Assembly: GCF_016031655.1 (NCBI RefSeq)
Contig: NZ_JACCHQ010000003.1
Span: 248,001-312,000, forward strand
Origin: Bradyrhizobium glycinis
Lineage (GTDB): Bacteria; Pseudomonadota; Alphaproteobacteria; Rhizobiales; Xanthobacteraceae
DNA length: 64,000 nt
Reading direction: 5' to 3'
Shown: one piece after another, positions 24,509 through 33,182 of the stretch
Layout: every line of letters starts with the position of its first letter
How positions within the stretch are numbered: position 1 is the stretch's first letter
Notes under the pieces: generated by a model
What the model saw: the letters and a program-made list of their open reading frames with translations, nothing else
Told to the model about the DNA's origin: nothing
Database searches by the model: none
Position numbers and translations under genes: made by a program

Positions 24509-24522
24509 GCCTTCCTTTCGAT

Positions 24523-24655
24523 GTCATTCGGGCGCGGATGCAGCGCGAACCTTAGTGCGCAATCGCGCACCTCGGGTGCGCAATTGCGCACCTGGGGATC
24601 TCGCGCTCTAACATCTGAATTCCGGGTCCGTCGCTTTGCAGCGCCCCGGAACGAC
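24523..24655. repeat. dispersed palindromic repeat, family B copy 2 with nested GCGCAC palindromes
   Basis: Outer arms GTCATTCGGGCGCGG ... GCGCCCCGGAACGAC. Inside sit two further palindromes, GTGCGCAATCGCGCAC (24555-24570) and GGTGCGCAATTGCGCACC (24575-24592), which look like an insertion of another repeat into the first. Located between convergent genes. Confidence 0.85.
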
Positions 24656-24666
24656 AGTGGAGAATC

Positions 24667-25569
24667 TTACTTCTGCTGCGCCGTCACAGCCGGCGTGACA
24701 ACGCTGCCGGTCGGCACCACGGCTTCCGCCGTCTTGGTCGACTTGGAAGACTGCGCCTGCTCCGGTTCCGCGCCAAACCTGGCTTGCGTCTTCGGTGCAA
24801 GCTCCGCCATTGCCGGCCCCGAGATGTCGACATGCGGGAGCACGTCAGCCACGAGATCCGTCGTGACCAGATTGGTGAGCTTGAGTTCGCCGGCGTCGAG
24901 CTCGTGCAGGTCCTCCCAGGGCGGGACGCTGAGCGCGATCGACAGCAGGTCCCCGGCGCCACCCATGTCGAAGGTGTACTTGGCGAGCCGGCCGATGTCC
25001 CGCTCCACGATCATCAGGTCCTGCGCGCTGTAGCTCGCCGCCTTGGCATCATCGGCGCGGTCGCCCATCCAGATCTGGTGAACCCGGACATGGGCGGCTT
25101 CCGGCACGTAGCGCTTCTTGCCGGCCAGCAGCAGGAACACGCACATCGATTCGCAATAAGCTTCCGGTGCGACCGCCGGGCGCGTCGATGGGCCGCCACG
25201 GAGGCTTACGCCGACCGTGGTCAAAAGCCCGAGATTGCGAAAACGCCGGCCGAGGGTGATCGCGTCATTGACGGAACCGCCGCTGGAATCGAGCACCACG
25301 GTGGCGCCGCCGAGCTGCCGGCCGCGCGAAAACTCTTCGAAGTCTTTGGGCGTATCGGCCGTGATGATGCCGACCGCGCTGATCCAGCCGCGGCAGTTCG
25401 GCTCGCAGGCGACCCAGCTGAACTTCATCGGCAGCTTGCGCTCTTCGAGGACAGCGCCGGCGCGGGCCGACGATCCGAATGTCGCGACGGCACCTGCCAG
25501 CGCGACTCCACAAACGGCGGTTCCCACCAGCAACCAGCCGCGAAGATTAAGGGAGTTCAGAAGTCTCAA
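24667..25569 (-). CDS. periplasmic ClpP/crotonase-like hypothetical protein
   Basis: 300 aa. Start is the TTG at 25569, preceded by AAGGAACCAGA, which yields a normal signal/anchor (SLNLRGWLLVGTAVCGVALA). The core resembles the ClpP/SppA fold: TVVLDSSGGSVNDAITLGRR (glycine-rich oxyanion turn) and YCESMCVFLLLAGKKRYVPE, where the Ser of the C-S-M-C turn sits at the family's nucleophile position. A following HVRVHQIW supplies a possible active-site His. The C-terminal 40 residues are Ala/Thr-rich and disordered. Proteins of this type are common but uncharacterised in rhizobia. Confidence 0.75.
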   Translation of the reverse strand: MRLLNSLNLRGWLLVGTAVCGVALAGAVATFGSSARAGAVLEERKLPMKFSWVACEPNCRGWISAVGIITADTPKDFEEFSRGRQLGGATVVLDSSGGSVNDAITLGRRFRNLGLLTTVGVSLRGGPSTRPAVAPEAYCESMCVFLLLAGKKRYVPEAAHVRVHQIWMGDRADDAKAASYSAQDLMIVERDIGRLAKYTFDMGGAGDLLSIALSVPPWEDLHELDAGELKLTNLVTTDLVADVLPHVDISGPAMAELAPKTQARFGAEPEQAQSSKSTKTAEAVVPTGSVVTPAVTAQQK

Positions 25570-25824
25570 TCTGGTTCCTTCCCCAAGCCCTAAAGCCCCA
25601 AGGTCCCCAAACAATCCCCGGTAGCGCTATCTGAGTCCATCATACAGGCGTATGTTTCTACACACGGCCGTCATAAAAATGGTATCCGGGCGAATACAGA
25701 TCGTCCACAGATACTTGCTGCACTGCTCCCAAAAAACACGCAAAATATGGCGCGGAAACAACAACTTATGGTTCCCTGCGCTGGAACCAGGCAAAGCCTC
25801 GCTCAACATCGCAGCACAACGCAC

Positions 25825-26163
25825 ATGAAGCATTCAGCCTGCGAGCATTGTTCCAGTTCCGTCGATGGTGTGCTCCGGCTGCCGCGCAGATTCGGCCGTG
25901 GGCTGATCTGGCTCTATCGCCACACGCTGTCGCCCCTGGTCGGGTACAATTGCCGGCACCTGCCGACCTGCTCCGTCTATGGCGATGAGGCGATCGAACG
26001 ATTCGGGCTCTGGGCCGGCGGCTGGATGACGCTCGCGCGCCTGCTCCGCTGCAATCCCTTCGGCACGTCCGGCATCGACAACGTGCCTCTCACCGCTCCG
26101 CGAGGCGCACGTTGGTATCTGCCCTGGCGCTACGGCCGCTGGCGTGGGGTCAATGCATGCTGA
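25825..26163 (+). CDS. yidD: YidD membrane-protein insertion efficiency factor
   Basis: 112 aa, YidD family: an inner-membrane-associated helper of YidC/Sec membrane insertion (family knowledge). The signature WLYRHTLSPLVGYNCRHLPT, then CSVYGDEAIERFG, GGWMTLARLLRCNPFG and the trailing GIDNVPL, is complete. The ATG at 25825 is preferred over the in-frame 25747, which adds non-conserved sequence. It is not next to rpmH/rnpA/yidC as in many bacteria; that detached location is usual in rhizobia. Confidence 0.95.
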   Translation: MKHSACEHCSSSVDGVLRLPRRFGRGLIWLYRHTLSPLVGYNCRHLPTCSVYGDEAIERFGLWAGGWMTLARLLRCNPFGTSGIDNVPLTAPRGARWYLPWRYGRWRGVNAC

Positions 26164-26257
26164 CGTTTGCCGCGGTGCTCTGAGCAGCGCCGCCCTGACC
26201 GGAACCTTGGACTTTCCGCCCGCGTTGTTTTGATGCTCCCCACGGGAGGAAACAACA

Positions 26258-26458
26258 ATGCGCTGGAAAATCAGCCCGCATTTCAAGCCTGGTCCTCATC
26301 TGGATCACAAGGCACACGATCCGAGAACCATCGACCTGCTCGCCATCATCGCTTTGCTCGCACTCGTCCTCGGCTCCGGCTGGTATCTTGCGAGGAGCCT
26401 TGCGACACAGCCGAGCACGACGACGTTCATCGTGCCGAGCCAGAGCGTGCATTGGTAA
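26258..26458 (+). CDS. small single-pass membrane protein
   Basis: 66 aa: a basic, histidine-containing N-terminus (RWKISPHFKPGPHLDHKAHD), one transmembrane helix (LLAIIALLALVLGSGWYLA) and a short polar tail. GGGAGG lies 8 bases upstream of the ATG, one of the strongest ribosome sites in the window, so the gene is very likely expressed. The stop abuts the convergent reductase gene with no gap. Function unknown. Confidence 0.75.
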   Translation: MRWKISPHFKPGPHLDHKAHDPRTIDLLAIIALLALVLGSGWYLARSLATQPSTTTFIVPSQSVHW

Positions 26459-27415
26459 TTAGAGGTCCAGCACCAGCCGGTCGGAATCCGAGCCGGCCAC
26501 GCACACCATGAGATAGCGCTCGCGCTCATAGGACGACAGGATGCGGTCGCGGTGAACCGGCTTGCCCTCGATCCAGCCGACCTTGCAGGCGCCGCAGATG
26601 CCGCCGCAGCAAGAGGTCGCAATGTCGATGCCTCCCTCCTGCAAAGCGGCCAGCATGGTCTGACCGGCCCGCACGTGAATCTCGCCGCCCGAACGCGCCA
26701 GTGACAATGTGAACGGTTTGGCGTCGGGATCGATGACCGGTGGTGGCGCGACGAACCGCTCGATATGGACACTCGCCGCGGGCCACACTGCGGTCAGCCG
26801 CTCGAAGTCCTCGATCATGCTTTCCGGGCCGCAGCAGGCGACCAGGGTCCCGGGCCCGCCTTTTCCGACGAGCGCGGCAAGATCGGGACGCCCGGCGCGG
26901 GACGTCCGATGCACAATGATGCGCCCCTCCTCGACCAATACGCCGAGGTGCGCGGCAAGCGGCACCTCCTCGCGAACGATCAGATGCAGCGTGAAGTCAG
27001 CTTGCTTCGTTCGTTCCAGATGCCGAGCCATGGACAAGAACGGCGTCACGCCGATGCCGCCGGCCAGGAACACGTACCGTCCGAAGCGAGGTTGCGGCTC
27101 TAGTCCGCCCCGTGGCAGCGACACGCCGATGACGTCGCCGATGCCGACTTCGTCGTGCAGCGCCCGCGACCCGCCGCGCCCATCCGCTTCGCGCCTGACC
27201 GCAATGACATAGCGCGCGCTGTCCGCGGGCTCATTGCACAGCGAATAGGTGCGGACCAGCCCGTTCGGCAGATGCAGATCGATATGCGCGCCAGGCTTGA
27301 ACGGCGGCAATTCCCACCGGTCGGGATCGGCCAGCGTGAACAGTTTTATCCCTGTCCCCGCCGCCTCGATGTCGGTAACGACGGTCTTGACCGTCGTAAT
27401 GGGGCGCGCGCTCAT
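26459..27415 (-). CDS. VanB-type flavin/2Fe-2S oxidoreductase (phthalate-dioxygenase-reductase family)
   Basis: 318 aa, NAD(P)H-dependent electron donor. N-terminal flavin-binding beta-barrel (about 10-105, RTYSLCN is the FMN motif), NAD-binding domain (about 110-220, AGGIGVTPFLSMA and ACCGPESM), and a C-terminal plant-type ferredoxin (about 235-318) with Cys269, Cys274, Cys277 and Cys305 (CGGICGAC...MVCVAG). It overlaps the MOSC gene by 4 bases (translation coupling), so the two should form one redox unit: the reductase feeds electrons to the Moco-type MOSC protein rather than to a Rieske oxygenase, for which no gene is near. Confidence 0.92.
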   Translation of the reverse strand: MSARPITTVKTVVTDIEAAGTGIKLFTLADPDRWELPPFKPGAHIDLHLPNGLVRTYSLCNEPADSARYVIAVRREADGRGGSRALHDEVGIGDVIGVSLPRGGLEPQPRFGRYVFLAGGIGVTPFLSMARHLERTKQADFTLHLIVREEVPLAAHLGVLVEEGRIIVHRTSRAGRPDLAALVGKGGPGTLVACCGPESMIEDFERLTAVWPAASVHIERFVAPPPVIDPDAKPFTLSLARSGGEIHVRAGQTMLAALQEGGIDIATSCCGGICGACKVGWIEGKPVHRDRILSSYERERYLMVCVAGSDSDRLVLDL

Positions 27416-27933
27416 GCCGCGTTCCGTACGATGTCGCCGACCGTGACGGTGCCGCCTTGCAGGATCCTGCAGTTGAGGCCCGAGCGGTTGATGAGGGGAT
27501 CAAAGATCGCCTTGCCCGTGATCTCCTCGATATGCCGGCACGGCACCGACAGCCGGGTGGCTTCCAGCAGGGTCTCGCCCAGCCAGAAGCGGCGGCCGAC
27601 GAGATGATTCAGCGGCACGCCCTCCACCGTGACGTTCCGCCGATGCTCTTCCGGGCCGAGCTCGATCCCGGCGTCGCGCTTCAGCGCAACCAAGGTCTCG
27701 AGCTCGAACAGGGTGACCTGCCGGCCCTCCTCGGGCTTGTGCGAGTAAAACCCCTCTTCGTTGCCGATCATGTAACGGTCGCCCTCGATTCCCTTGCCGG
27801 CGACGAGGGTGAGCGTCTCGACTGCACGCATTGGCAGGAACGCGCGCGGGGCGAGATGGAGGAAGCGCACCACGCCGGTCCAGCCGAGCTGTGCTGCGCC
27901 CTGGGCCGGAGCGGCGTTGATCGTATTGAGCAT
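27412..27933 (-). CDS. MOSC-domain protein (YiiM-like)
   Basis: 173 aa, one MOSC domain, the fold that binds molybdenum cofactor in YiiM, YcbX and mitochondrial mARC. Conserved features: GKGIEGDRY, QVTLFELET, EEHRRNVTVEGVPLNHLVGR and SVPCRHIEEITG with the Mo-coordinating candidate Cys132. YiiM-type proteins reduce N-hydroxylated compounds and need a partner reductase, here encoded immediately downstream with a 4-base overlap. An upstream transporter gene (50-base gap) completes the operon. Which substrate it acts on is not visible from sequence. Confidence 0.88.
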   Translation of the reverse strand: MLNTINAAPAQGAAQLGWTGVVRFLHLAPRAFLPMRAVETLTLVAGKGIEGDRYMIGNEEGFYSHKPEEGRQVTLFELETLVALKRDAGIELGPEEHRRNVTVEGVPLNHLVGRRFWLGETLLEATRLSVPCRHIEEITGKAIFDPLINRSGLNCRILQGGTVTVGDIVRNAA

Positions 27934-27983
27934 GACGAATCCTTGTGAGACGTGGTGGCGCCGCCGGCGGCGGCGCCGGGGGA

Positions 27984-29297
27984 TCAGGTCAGTTCCTTGT
28001 TCGCCATCTCAGGGGCGAACGTGGTCGCGGTCGCGGTGATGGCGGCACAGGCGATCAGCAGCAACGAGACCGGCCAGGTTGCGCCGCCGCTCCAGGCCAT
28101 CAGAGTGGCTGCAATCAGCGGCGTCAAGCCGCCGCTCAGGGCTGCTCCGACCTGGAACCCGAGCGAGGCGCCGCTGTATCGCAGGCGCGCGGTGAACAGC
28201 TCGGAGTACCAGGGCGCGCCGATGCCGAACATGACCATCTGACCGAAGGTGATCGCGACCACGATGGTGCAGATGACGATGGTCGGGTCGCGAGTGTCCA
28301 GCAGCCAGAACAGCGGGAAGGCAAACAGCGCCGAGAACAGACAGCTTGCATAGAACATCGTCTTGCGGCCGAGAAGGTCGGACAGCCAGCCGAACAGCGG
28401 GATGGCGAGCAACGCGACCAGCGACGCGGCGAACGCCCCGTTCAGCACGACCGCACGCGGCAGGCCGAGATTGGCGGTGGCGTATGACATGACGAACACG
28501 CCACCGATGCTGGCATAGGCGATCTCGGAGATCTTCAGACCGACCGCAGTGAAGAAAGGCCGGCGGTGATGTCTGAAGATCTCGACCAGCGGTAGCTTTG
28601 CCACCTCCTTCTTGGCCTGCACCTGACGGAAGGCCGCAGTCTCTTCCATGTTGAGGCGGATGTAGAGACCGACGCCGACCAACAGGACCGAAATCAGGAA
28701 GGGAATGCGCCAGCCGTAAGTCATGAAGTCAGCTTCCGGCAGGCTCGCCACCAGCGCGAACATGCCGATCGCGGCAAGATTGCCGAGGGGATTGCCGACC
28801 TGCACCATGCTGCCGAGCAGACCGCGGCGGTGCGTCGGGCAGTTCTCCACCACCATCAGCACTGCACCACCCCATTCGCCGCCGAGACCAATACCCTGGA
28901 GGAAGCGCAATCCGAGCAGCAGGAGCGGTGCGGCGATGCCGATTTGCTGGTAGGTCGGAAGCAGGCCGATCAGGAAGGTGCCGATGCCCATCACCATGAT
29001 CGTGATCGCGAGCATCGCCTTGCGGCCGACGCGATCACCGTAGTGCCCGAAGATCGCAGCCCCGAGCGGCCGCGCCAGGAAGCCGACGGCGTAGGTGCCG
29101 AAAGCCGCGATGGTGGCGAGCGTGGCGTTGCCGGCGGCGAAGAAGACCTTGTTGAACACCAGCGCGGTCGCCGTGCCATAGATGAGGAAGTCATACCATT
29201 CGACCGCGGTGCCGATCACGCTCGACCACACGATCCGCCGCAAGCTCGCCGCCTCGTCCGGCGCTCCATTCAGGGTTACGTCGTCTGCTACGGTCAT
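27984..29297 (-). CDS. MFS transporter, metabolite:H+ symporter (MHS) family
   Basis: 437 aa, 12 predicted helices. MHS features: ASLRRIVWSSVIGTAVEWYD at the N-terminus (the EWYDF motif), GRPLGAAIFGHYGDRVGRK loop, RFLQGIGLGGEWGGAVLMV. Family members take up carboxylic acids, betaine-like or aromatic compounds by proton symport. The ATG at 29297 follows GGAGAGATCG. It is first in the operon with MOSC and reductase genes and divergent from the XRE-cupin regulator, so it probably imports the compound that those genes handle. Confidence 0.93.
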   Translation of the reverse strand: MTVADDVTLNGAPDEAASLRRIVWSSVIGTAVEWYDFLIYGTATALVFNKVFFAAGNATLATIAAFGTYAVGFLARPLGAAIFGHYGDRVGRKAMLAITIMVMGIGTFLIGLLPTYQQIGIAAPLLLLGLRFLQGIGLGGEWGGAVLMVVENCPTHRRGLLGSMVQVGNPLGNLAAIGMFALVASLPEADFMTYGWRIPFLISVLLVGVGLYIRLNMEETAAFRQVQAKKEVAKLPLVEIFRHHRRPFFTAVGLKISEIAYASIGGVFVMSYATANLGLPRAVVLNGAFAASLVALLAIPLFGWLSDLLGRKTMFYASCLFSALFAFPLFWLLDTRDPTIVICTIVVAITFGQMVMFGIGAPWYSELFTARLRYSGASLGFQVGAALSGGLTPLIAATLMAWSGGATWPVSLLLIACAAITATATTFAPEMANKELT

Positions 29298-29656
29298 CGA
29301 TCTCTCCAAAAGGTACCGGCGCCAGGGAAAAGCAGTTGGCTCAGTCCGTGGCGCCCACCGGCAGCCACGGCGGTAAAATCGATCATGTTTACTGTTGGAA
29401 ATCAACGCATCGGAACGCAGCAAATGCCGCCGATCGCGGCAAAGTCGATGAATTGCATCTATATTTTGCTGATTTCCGCGATATACCAGTCCACCTGCCC
29501 ACAATATCCGCGCCTCTGCCTGAAATTTTTGCCCATAAGTTTTCCTTTGGAATACACTTGGCGGCGACCGGCGGCGGCGCCTTGCCGGCCGCCGGGCTGG
29601 CGGTCCGGCGCCATCTGTTGCAAAACGGGGCCTGAGCAGTTCGGGAGATTCTTTTC
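29298..29656. promoter_or_regulatory. 359-base divergent control region of the MHS operon and XRE-cupin gene
   Basis: AT-richer than the flanks, with no gene. It probably contains both promoters and the operator of the XRE-cupin protein. A TTTACTGTTGGAAATCAACG stretch and a GCATCTATATTTTGC are candidate promoter elements, but I cannot define a site with confidence. Confidence 0.5.
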
Positions 29657-30214
29657 GTGCTTGACGTCAGCAAGGCAACGGCGGTCGGGGCCAACATCCG
29701 CCAGGCGCGGATTGCCAAGGGCCTGACGCTGGACCAGCTGGCACGGCAGAGCGATCTCACACGCGGCTACATCTCGCTGGTCGAGCGCAACCTCAAGATC
29801 CCCTCCCTCGCCGCACTGCTACGAATGGCGGCCGCGCTGGAGGTCAATGTCGCGAACTTCTTCGATCCGAACGCCGAACCGGCGCCGCGTTACACGCTGT
29901 TCCGCCGCCAGGACGGAAATGTACCGCTGTTCCAGAACACGTTTGGCGTGGTCCCGCTAGCGACCGGTCGCACCCGCAAGATGATGGAGCCATTTCTGCT
30001 GAGCCCGCCGCACAAGGCGGCGACGCGCGCCTCGCATGCGGGTGAGGAGCTGCTGTTCGTCGTCAACGGCAAGATCGCGATCAAGCTCGACGGCGAAGAG
30101 CTTGTCCTCGGCAAGGGGGACTGCCTGTATTTTTCAGGCGAGACGCCGCACGAGGTCAGGAGCCTCGGCCGGCAGAAGGCCGAAGTGCTGGTCGTCGTAG
30201 CCCAGGCCTCTTGA
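29657..30214 (+). CDS. XRE-family transcription regulator with cupin sensor domain
   Basis: 185 aa: an N-terminal HTH_3 DNA-binding domain (about 10-65, IRQARIAKGLTLDQLARQSD ... RGYISLVERN) and a C-terminal cupin (about 110-180, HAGEELLFVVNGKIAIKLDG and YFSGETPHEV) that should bind a small-molecule ligand. GTG start with GGGAG 10 bases upstream. Such regulators typically control an adjacent transporter/catabolic operon; here the divergent MHS-MOSC-reductase operon is the obvious target. The cupin metal ligands (E-x-H pattern) are partial, so ligand binding rather than catalysis is likely. Confidence 0.93.
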   Translation: MLDVSKATAVGANIRQARIAKGLTLDQLARQSDLTRGYISLVERNLKIPSLAALLRMAAALEVNVANFFDPNAEPAPRYTLFRRQDGNVPLFQNTFGVVPLATGRTRKMMEPFLLSPPHKAATRASHAGEELLFVVNGKIAIKLDGEELVLGKGDCLYFSGETPHEVRSLGRQKAEVLVVVAQAS

Positions 30215-30236
30215 CCTCCCGTCTCCCGCAAAGAGC

Positions 30237-31451
30237 CTAGCGAAACCAGAAAAAACGTCCCTGTGACGGCGGGACCGACTCCGGGGGCCGCAGCCGCTTC
30301 GGGCGCGGCGGCTTTGGCGCCGGCTCGGCGGCCGAAGTGGTCTCCGCAGCCGGTGACGTCTCGCTGCCCGGCACCTTCACCGCCAGCAGCAAATTCGATT
30401 CATGCATGCGCCAGCGATAGCCGACGCCGAAATCGATCGGCTGGGCGTGCGTGAACAGCTCGGCGTAGCGCTCCTGGTAGCGGCCGGGAAATTCGTCGAT
30501 GGGACCGAGATAGCGGCCGAACGGGAAGAACCGCCATTGCCGTGCATTGTAGTTCACGAGCGGAATGCCGGAATCATCCTGGATGATGGTGGCGCTGTTG
30601 GCGAGCAACCAGTCGCGTGCGACGGTGAAATTGCCGGAGTGCAACAGGTAGGACGCACTCTTGATCAGGCTGTTGCCGGGCCCGAGCGTCTCGCAAAATT
30701 TCAGGAAGCCCGCGGCACGTGCGCCGGAATTTGAGAGGTCGGTCGAGAAATAATACAGCGTGCGTGTTTCCCCGTCGCTGCCGGCGAAGCTGATGCGGAC
30801 GCCGCGCGTCGCGTTTCGTCCGGGATTGTCGTCGCCGACATGTAGCCCGCCCTTGTCGTCGAGCGCGACCATCTCGACGTTGCGGATGGTCTTGCCGGAG
30901 CGGGCGAGAAAGACATAGAGGATCGGCAAGGTGCCGTTGACCTGGTTGGCGCTCAGGTCGACCTTCATCTGCTTGGTGATGAAGAACGAGAAGCTCAGGA
31001 TCGAGCCGAGCGAGCGTTCGACGTTGTAGAGCGCAGCGCCGACCGAACCGCGCGACAGCCGCGTCAAATCGGGCACCGCCCCGACCGGCTCCAGCGCGCC
31101 GAGCACGTAGGTGCTGGCCTTGGAATAGAAGGCGTTGGCGTAGAGGAAATCGGGCCCGCTGAACAGGTAGAACATGGTCGGCCGGGGCGCGGCCAGATTG
31201 AGGTCGGCCCAGTTGCGGATCTTCGAGATCTGACGCTGCTCGAGCTGAGCGAAGGCGCCGTCGAAGAATTTGGCGTGACGTTGCCAGGCCGGGTCCCTGG
31301 TGAGCGGCACCAGCGGCGAGTCCGCCGAAGGCTGCATGCCCGCAAGGAAGCGCGCCGTGTCATCGAAGGTGACGTCTGCGGCACGCGCGGACGAGACGGC
31401 CGCAGCCAGGAGGACGAAAGCAACGGCCGCAATTCTCAGGGGGCGGAGCAT
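30237..31451 (-). CDS. exported hypothetical protein, large periplasmic domain
   Basis: 404 aa. Signal peptide 1-24 (LLAAAVSSARAAD). The mature chain is a single conserved-looking domain (about 30-360) with NWADLNLAAPRPTMFYLFSG, YSKASTYVLGALEPVG and NARQWRFFPFGRYLGPIDEF, and a Pro/Lys-rich basic tail (PKPPRPKRLRPPE). No catalytic motif recognised. It lies 2 bases downstream of the amino-acid permease gene and is very likely co-transcribed with it, which hints at a role in uptake or in the cell envelope. Unknown function. Confidence 0.75.
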   Translation of the reverse strand: MLRPLRIAAVAFVLLAAAVSSARAADVTFDDTARFLAGMQPSADSPLVPLTRDPAWQRHAKFFDGAFAQLEQRQISKIRNWADLNLAAPRPTMFYLFSGPDFLYANAFYSKASTYVLGALEPVGAVPDLTRLSRGSVGAALYNVERSLGSILSFSFFITKQMKVDLSANQVNGTLPILYVFLARSGKTIRNVEMVALDDKGGLHVGDDNPGRNATRGVRISFAGSDGETRTLYYFSTDLSNSGARAAGFLKFCETLGPGNSLIKSASYLLHSGNFTVARDWLLANSATIIQDDSGIPLVNYNARQWRFFPFGRYLGPIDEFPGRYQERYAELFTHAQPIDFGVGYRWRMHESNLLLAVKVPGSETSPAAETTSAAEPAPKPPRPKRLRPPESVPPSQGRFFWFR

Positions 31452-31453
31452 GT

Positions 31454-32821
31454 CTATTCGCGATGTGGTGATGCGGCAGCGGCGACGCGCCGCCTGTGGA
31501 AAGCAGCGTAAATCATAAGGCCGGAGAGCATGACGAGCATTCCCGACAGCGACTGAACCGGCCGCTCCGTCAGAAGGTAGTACATCATGAACGCGGTCAC
31601 GAGCAGGAAAACGAGCGGCGTGAACGGGTATCCCCAGGCGCGATAGGGCCGCGGCAGATCGGGATCGGTGACACGCAGCTTGATGACGCCGGCGACCGTG
31701 AAGAATGAGCAGAACAACAGCGCGAACTGGATGAAATCGAGCACCGCCTCGAAGCTGCGCGTGAACAGCAGAAGATTGGCGATGGCCAATTGGAGCAGGA
31801 TGGCATAGGCCGGCGCGCCGCTCGCCGACCGCTTGGAGAAGACGCGCAAGGCGGGAATGTCCTCCCCCATCGTCATCATCACGCGAGGGCCGATCCACAT
31901 CATCGCACTGATCGAGGAGATCAGACCGAAGCAAATCATGGCGCCGACGATCCGCCCGCCGAGACTGCCGAAGATGGCGGTGCCGGCGACACTGGCGACG
32001 TCGAGCTGGCCGGCGAGCGCGCTGACCGGCGTCGAATGGAGAAATACCGCGTTCAGCGCGACATACAGCACGAGCACGATCAGCGTGCCCGCGAGCAGCG
32101 CGCGCGGCAGGCTCCGCTGCGGCGTCTTCATCTCACCGATGATGTAGGTGGCGGCATTCCAGCCCGAGAACGAATACATCACGAAGACAAGCCCGATCGC
32201 GAACGGCGCGCTGATGATGTGGGCGATATCGCCCGGCTGGGGCGCGAAGGTGATCGGCTGCGGCGCGGCGATGACGAAGCCGGCGACCAGGAAGGCGACG
32301 ATCAGCACGACCTTGAGGACGGTCGAGATCAGCTGGAACGTGGATGAGTGCCTGACGCCGGTCAGTTGCACGAGCGAAACCAGCCACACGACGCCGATGG
32401 CGAGCGGAATCGCCGGCAGATCGGGTACGACCGATTTGGCATATTCCCCGAAGGCCATCGCGGCGAGCGCGACCGGCGCCGCGAAGCCGACCGTGGCAGA
32501 CACCCAGCCGGCGAGGAAGCCGAAGGCCGGGTGATAGGCCCGGCCGAGGAAGTTGTACTCGCCGCTCGAGCGCGGAAACATCGCGCCCAACTCGCTGTAC
32601 GCGAACACACCGCACAGCGCGACGACGCCGCCAACCGTCCAGAGCAGCAGGATCGAGAAGCCGGACGGGATGTCCTTGACCTGGAAGCCGAGGCTGGTGA
32701 AGACGCCGACCCCGATCATGTCGGCGACGACGATGGCGGTGGCGACCGGAACGGAGACCCCGGCCCCCCTTCCGGTCAGCCGGTCCGTCCAGGGCGGGGT
32801 ACCCGCATCTGATGCCGTCAT
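31454..32821 (-). CDS. APC-superfamily amino-acid permease
   Basis: 455 aa, 12 transmembrane helices, amino-acid/polyamine/organocation family. Motifs: ADMIGVGVFTSLGFQ in helix 1 (GxGxF substrate loop), FAYSELGAMFPRSSGEYNFL in helices 2-3, and GYPFTPLVFLL near the end. It imports or exchanges an amino acid or related amine; specificity not predictable. The ATG at 32821 gives the standard length; an in-frame ATG 48 bases upstream is less likely. Tightly linked to the exported protein gene 30237-31451 (2-base gap). Confidence 0.9.
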   Translation of the reverse strand: MTASDAGTPPWTDRLTGRGAGVSVPVATAIVVADMIGVGVFTSLGFQVKDIPSGFSILLLWTVGGVVALCGVFAYSELGAMFPRSSGEYNFLGRAYHPAFGFLAGWVSATVGFAAPVALAAMAFGEYAKSVVPDLPAIPLAIGVVWLVSLVQLTGVRHSSTFQLISTVLKVVLIVAFLVAGFVIAAPQPITFAPQPGDIAHIISAPFAIGLVFVMYSFSGWNAATYIIGEMKTPQRSLPRALLAGTLIVLVLYVALNAVFLHSTPVSALAGQLDVASVAGTAIFGSLGGRIVGAMICFGLISSISAMMWIGPRVMMTMGEDIPALRVFSKRSASGAPAYAILLQLAIANLLLFTRSFEAVLDFIQFALLFCSFFTVAGVIKLRVTDPDLPRPYRAWGYPFTPLVFLLVTAFMMYYLLTERPVQSLSGMLVMLSGLMIYAAFHRRRVAAAASPHRE

Positions 32822-33182
32822 CGGGGTCCCTAACCTCAGGCGCTTCGCCTTGTGGAGCGCATCGTGCACTTGGCCCAGTCAAATCAAGCAGGGTTAACAA
32901 GGGTTAAATGAGGCAACGAAAGCAGGTACCGAAACACCGCAAGCGCGCGTTTTTGGACGATGGCGTTGGATTTACCCGGAATTGCCCGTTCCCCTTCCCC
33001 ACAATCAGGACACGATTGCATGGTCCTTTCGAGCGTTCCGGATGTGGGGAAGTTTCTCCGGACGCTTAACGTCGCCTAAACGCCAGTCGGCTCAATTGTT
33101 TCAAGATTGCCGATGGACGTGTGACTTGGGACGTAAGACTTGGGACCTAAGACTTGGGTCGTGACTTTGGGGTCATGGGTGG
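32822..33182. promoter_or_regulatory. 361-base divergent region with 14-bp tandem repeats
   Basis: Control region for the APC permease (minus) and the alpha/beta hydrolase (plus). It contains GGGTTAACAAGGGTTAA (TTAA-N6-TTAA, one base short of a CtrA site) at 32891-32907 and a near-tandem array at 33121-33174. No gene is visible. Confidence 0.5.
33121..33174. repeat. imperfect 14-bp tandem array upstream of hydrolase gene
   Basis: Four copies of a word close to GTAAGACTTGGGAC follow each other: GTGACTTGGGAC, GTAAGACTTGGGAC, CTAAGACTTGGGTC, GTGACTTTGGGGTC. The array ends 9 bases before the ATG at 33183, so it overlaps the leader and could affect translation or bind a protein. Confidence 0.75.

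Noticed and set aside
32894..32907. TTAACAAGGGTTAA upstream of the APC permease as a CtrA site
   Set aside because: The spacing is N6, one base short of the N7 consensus.
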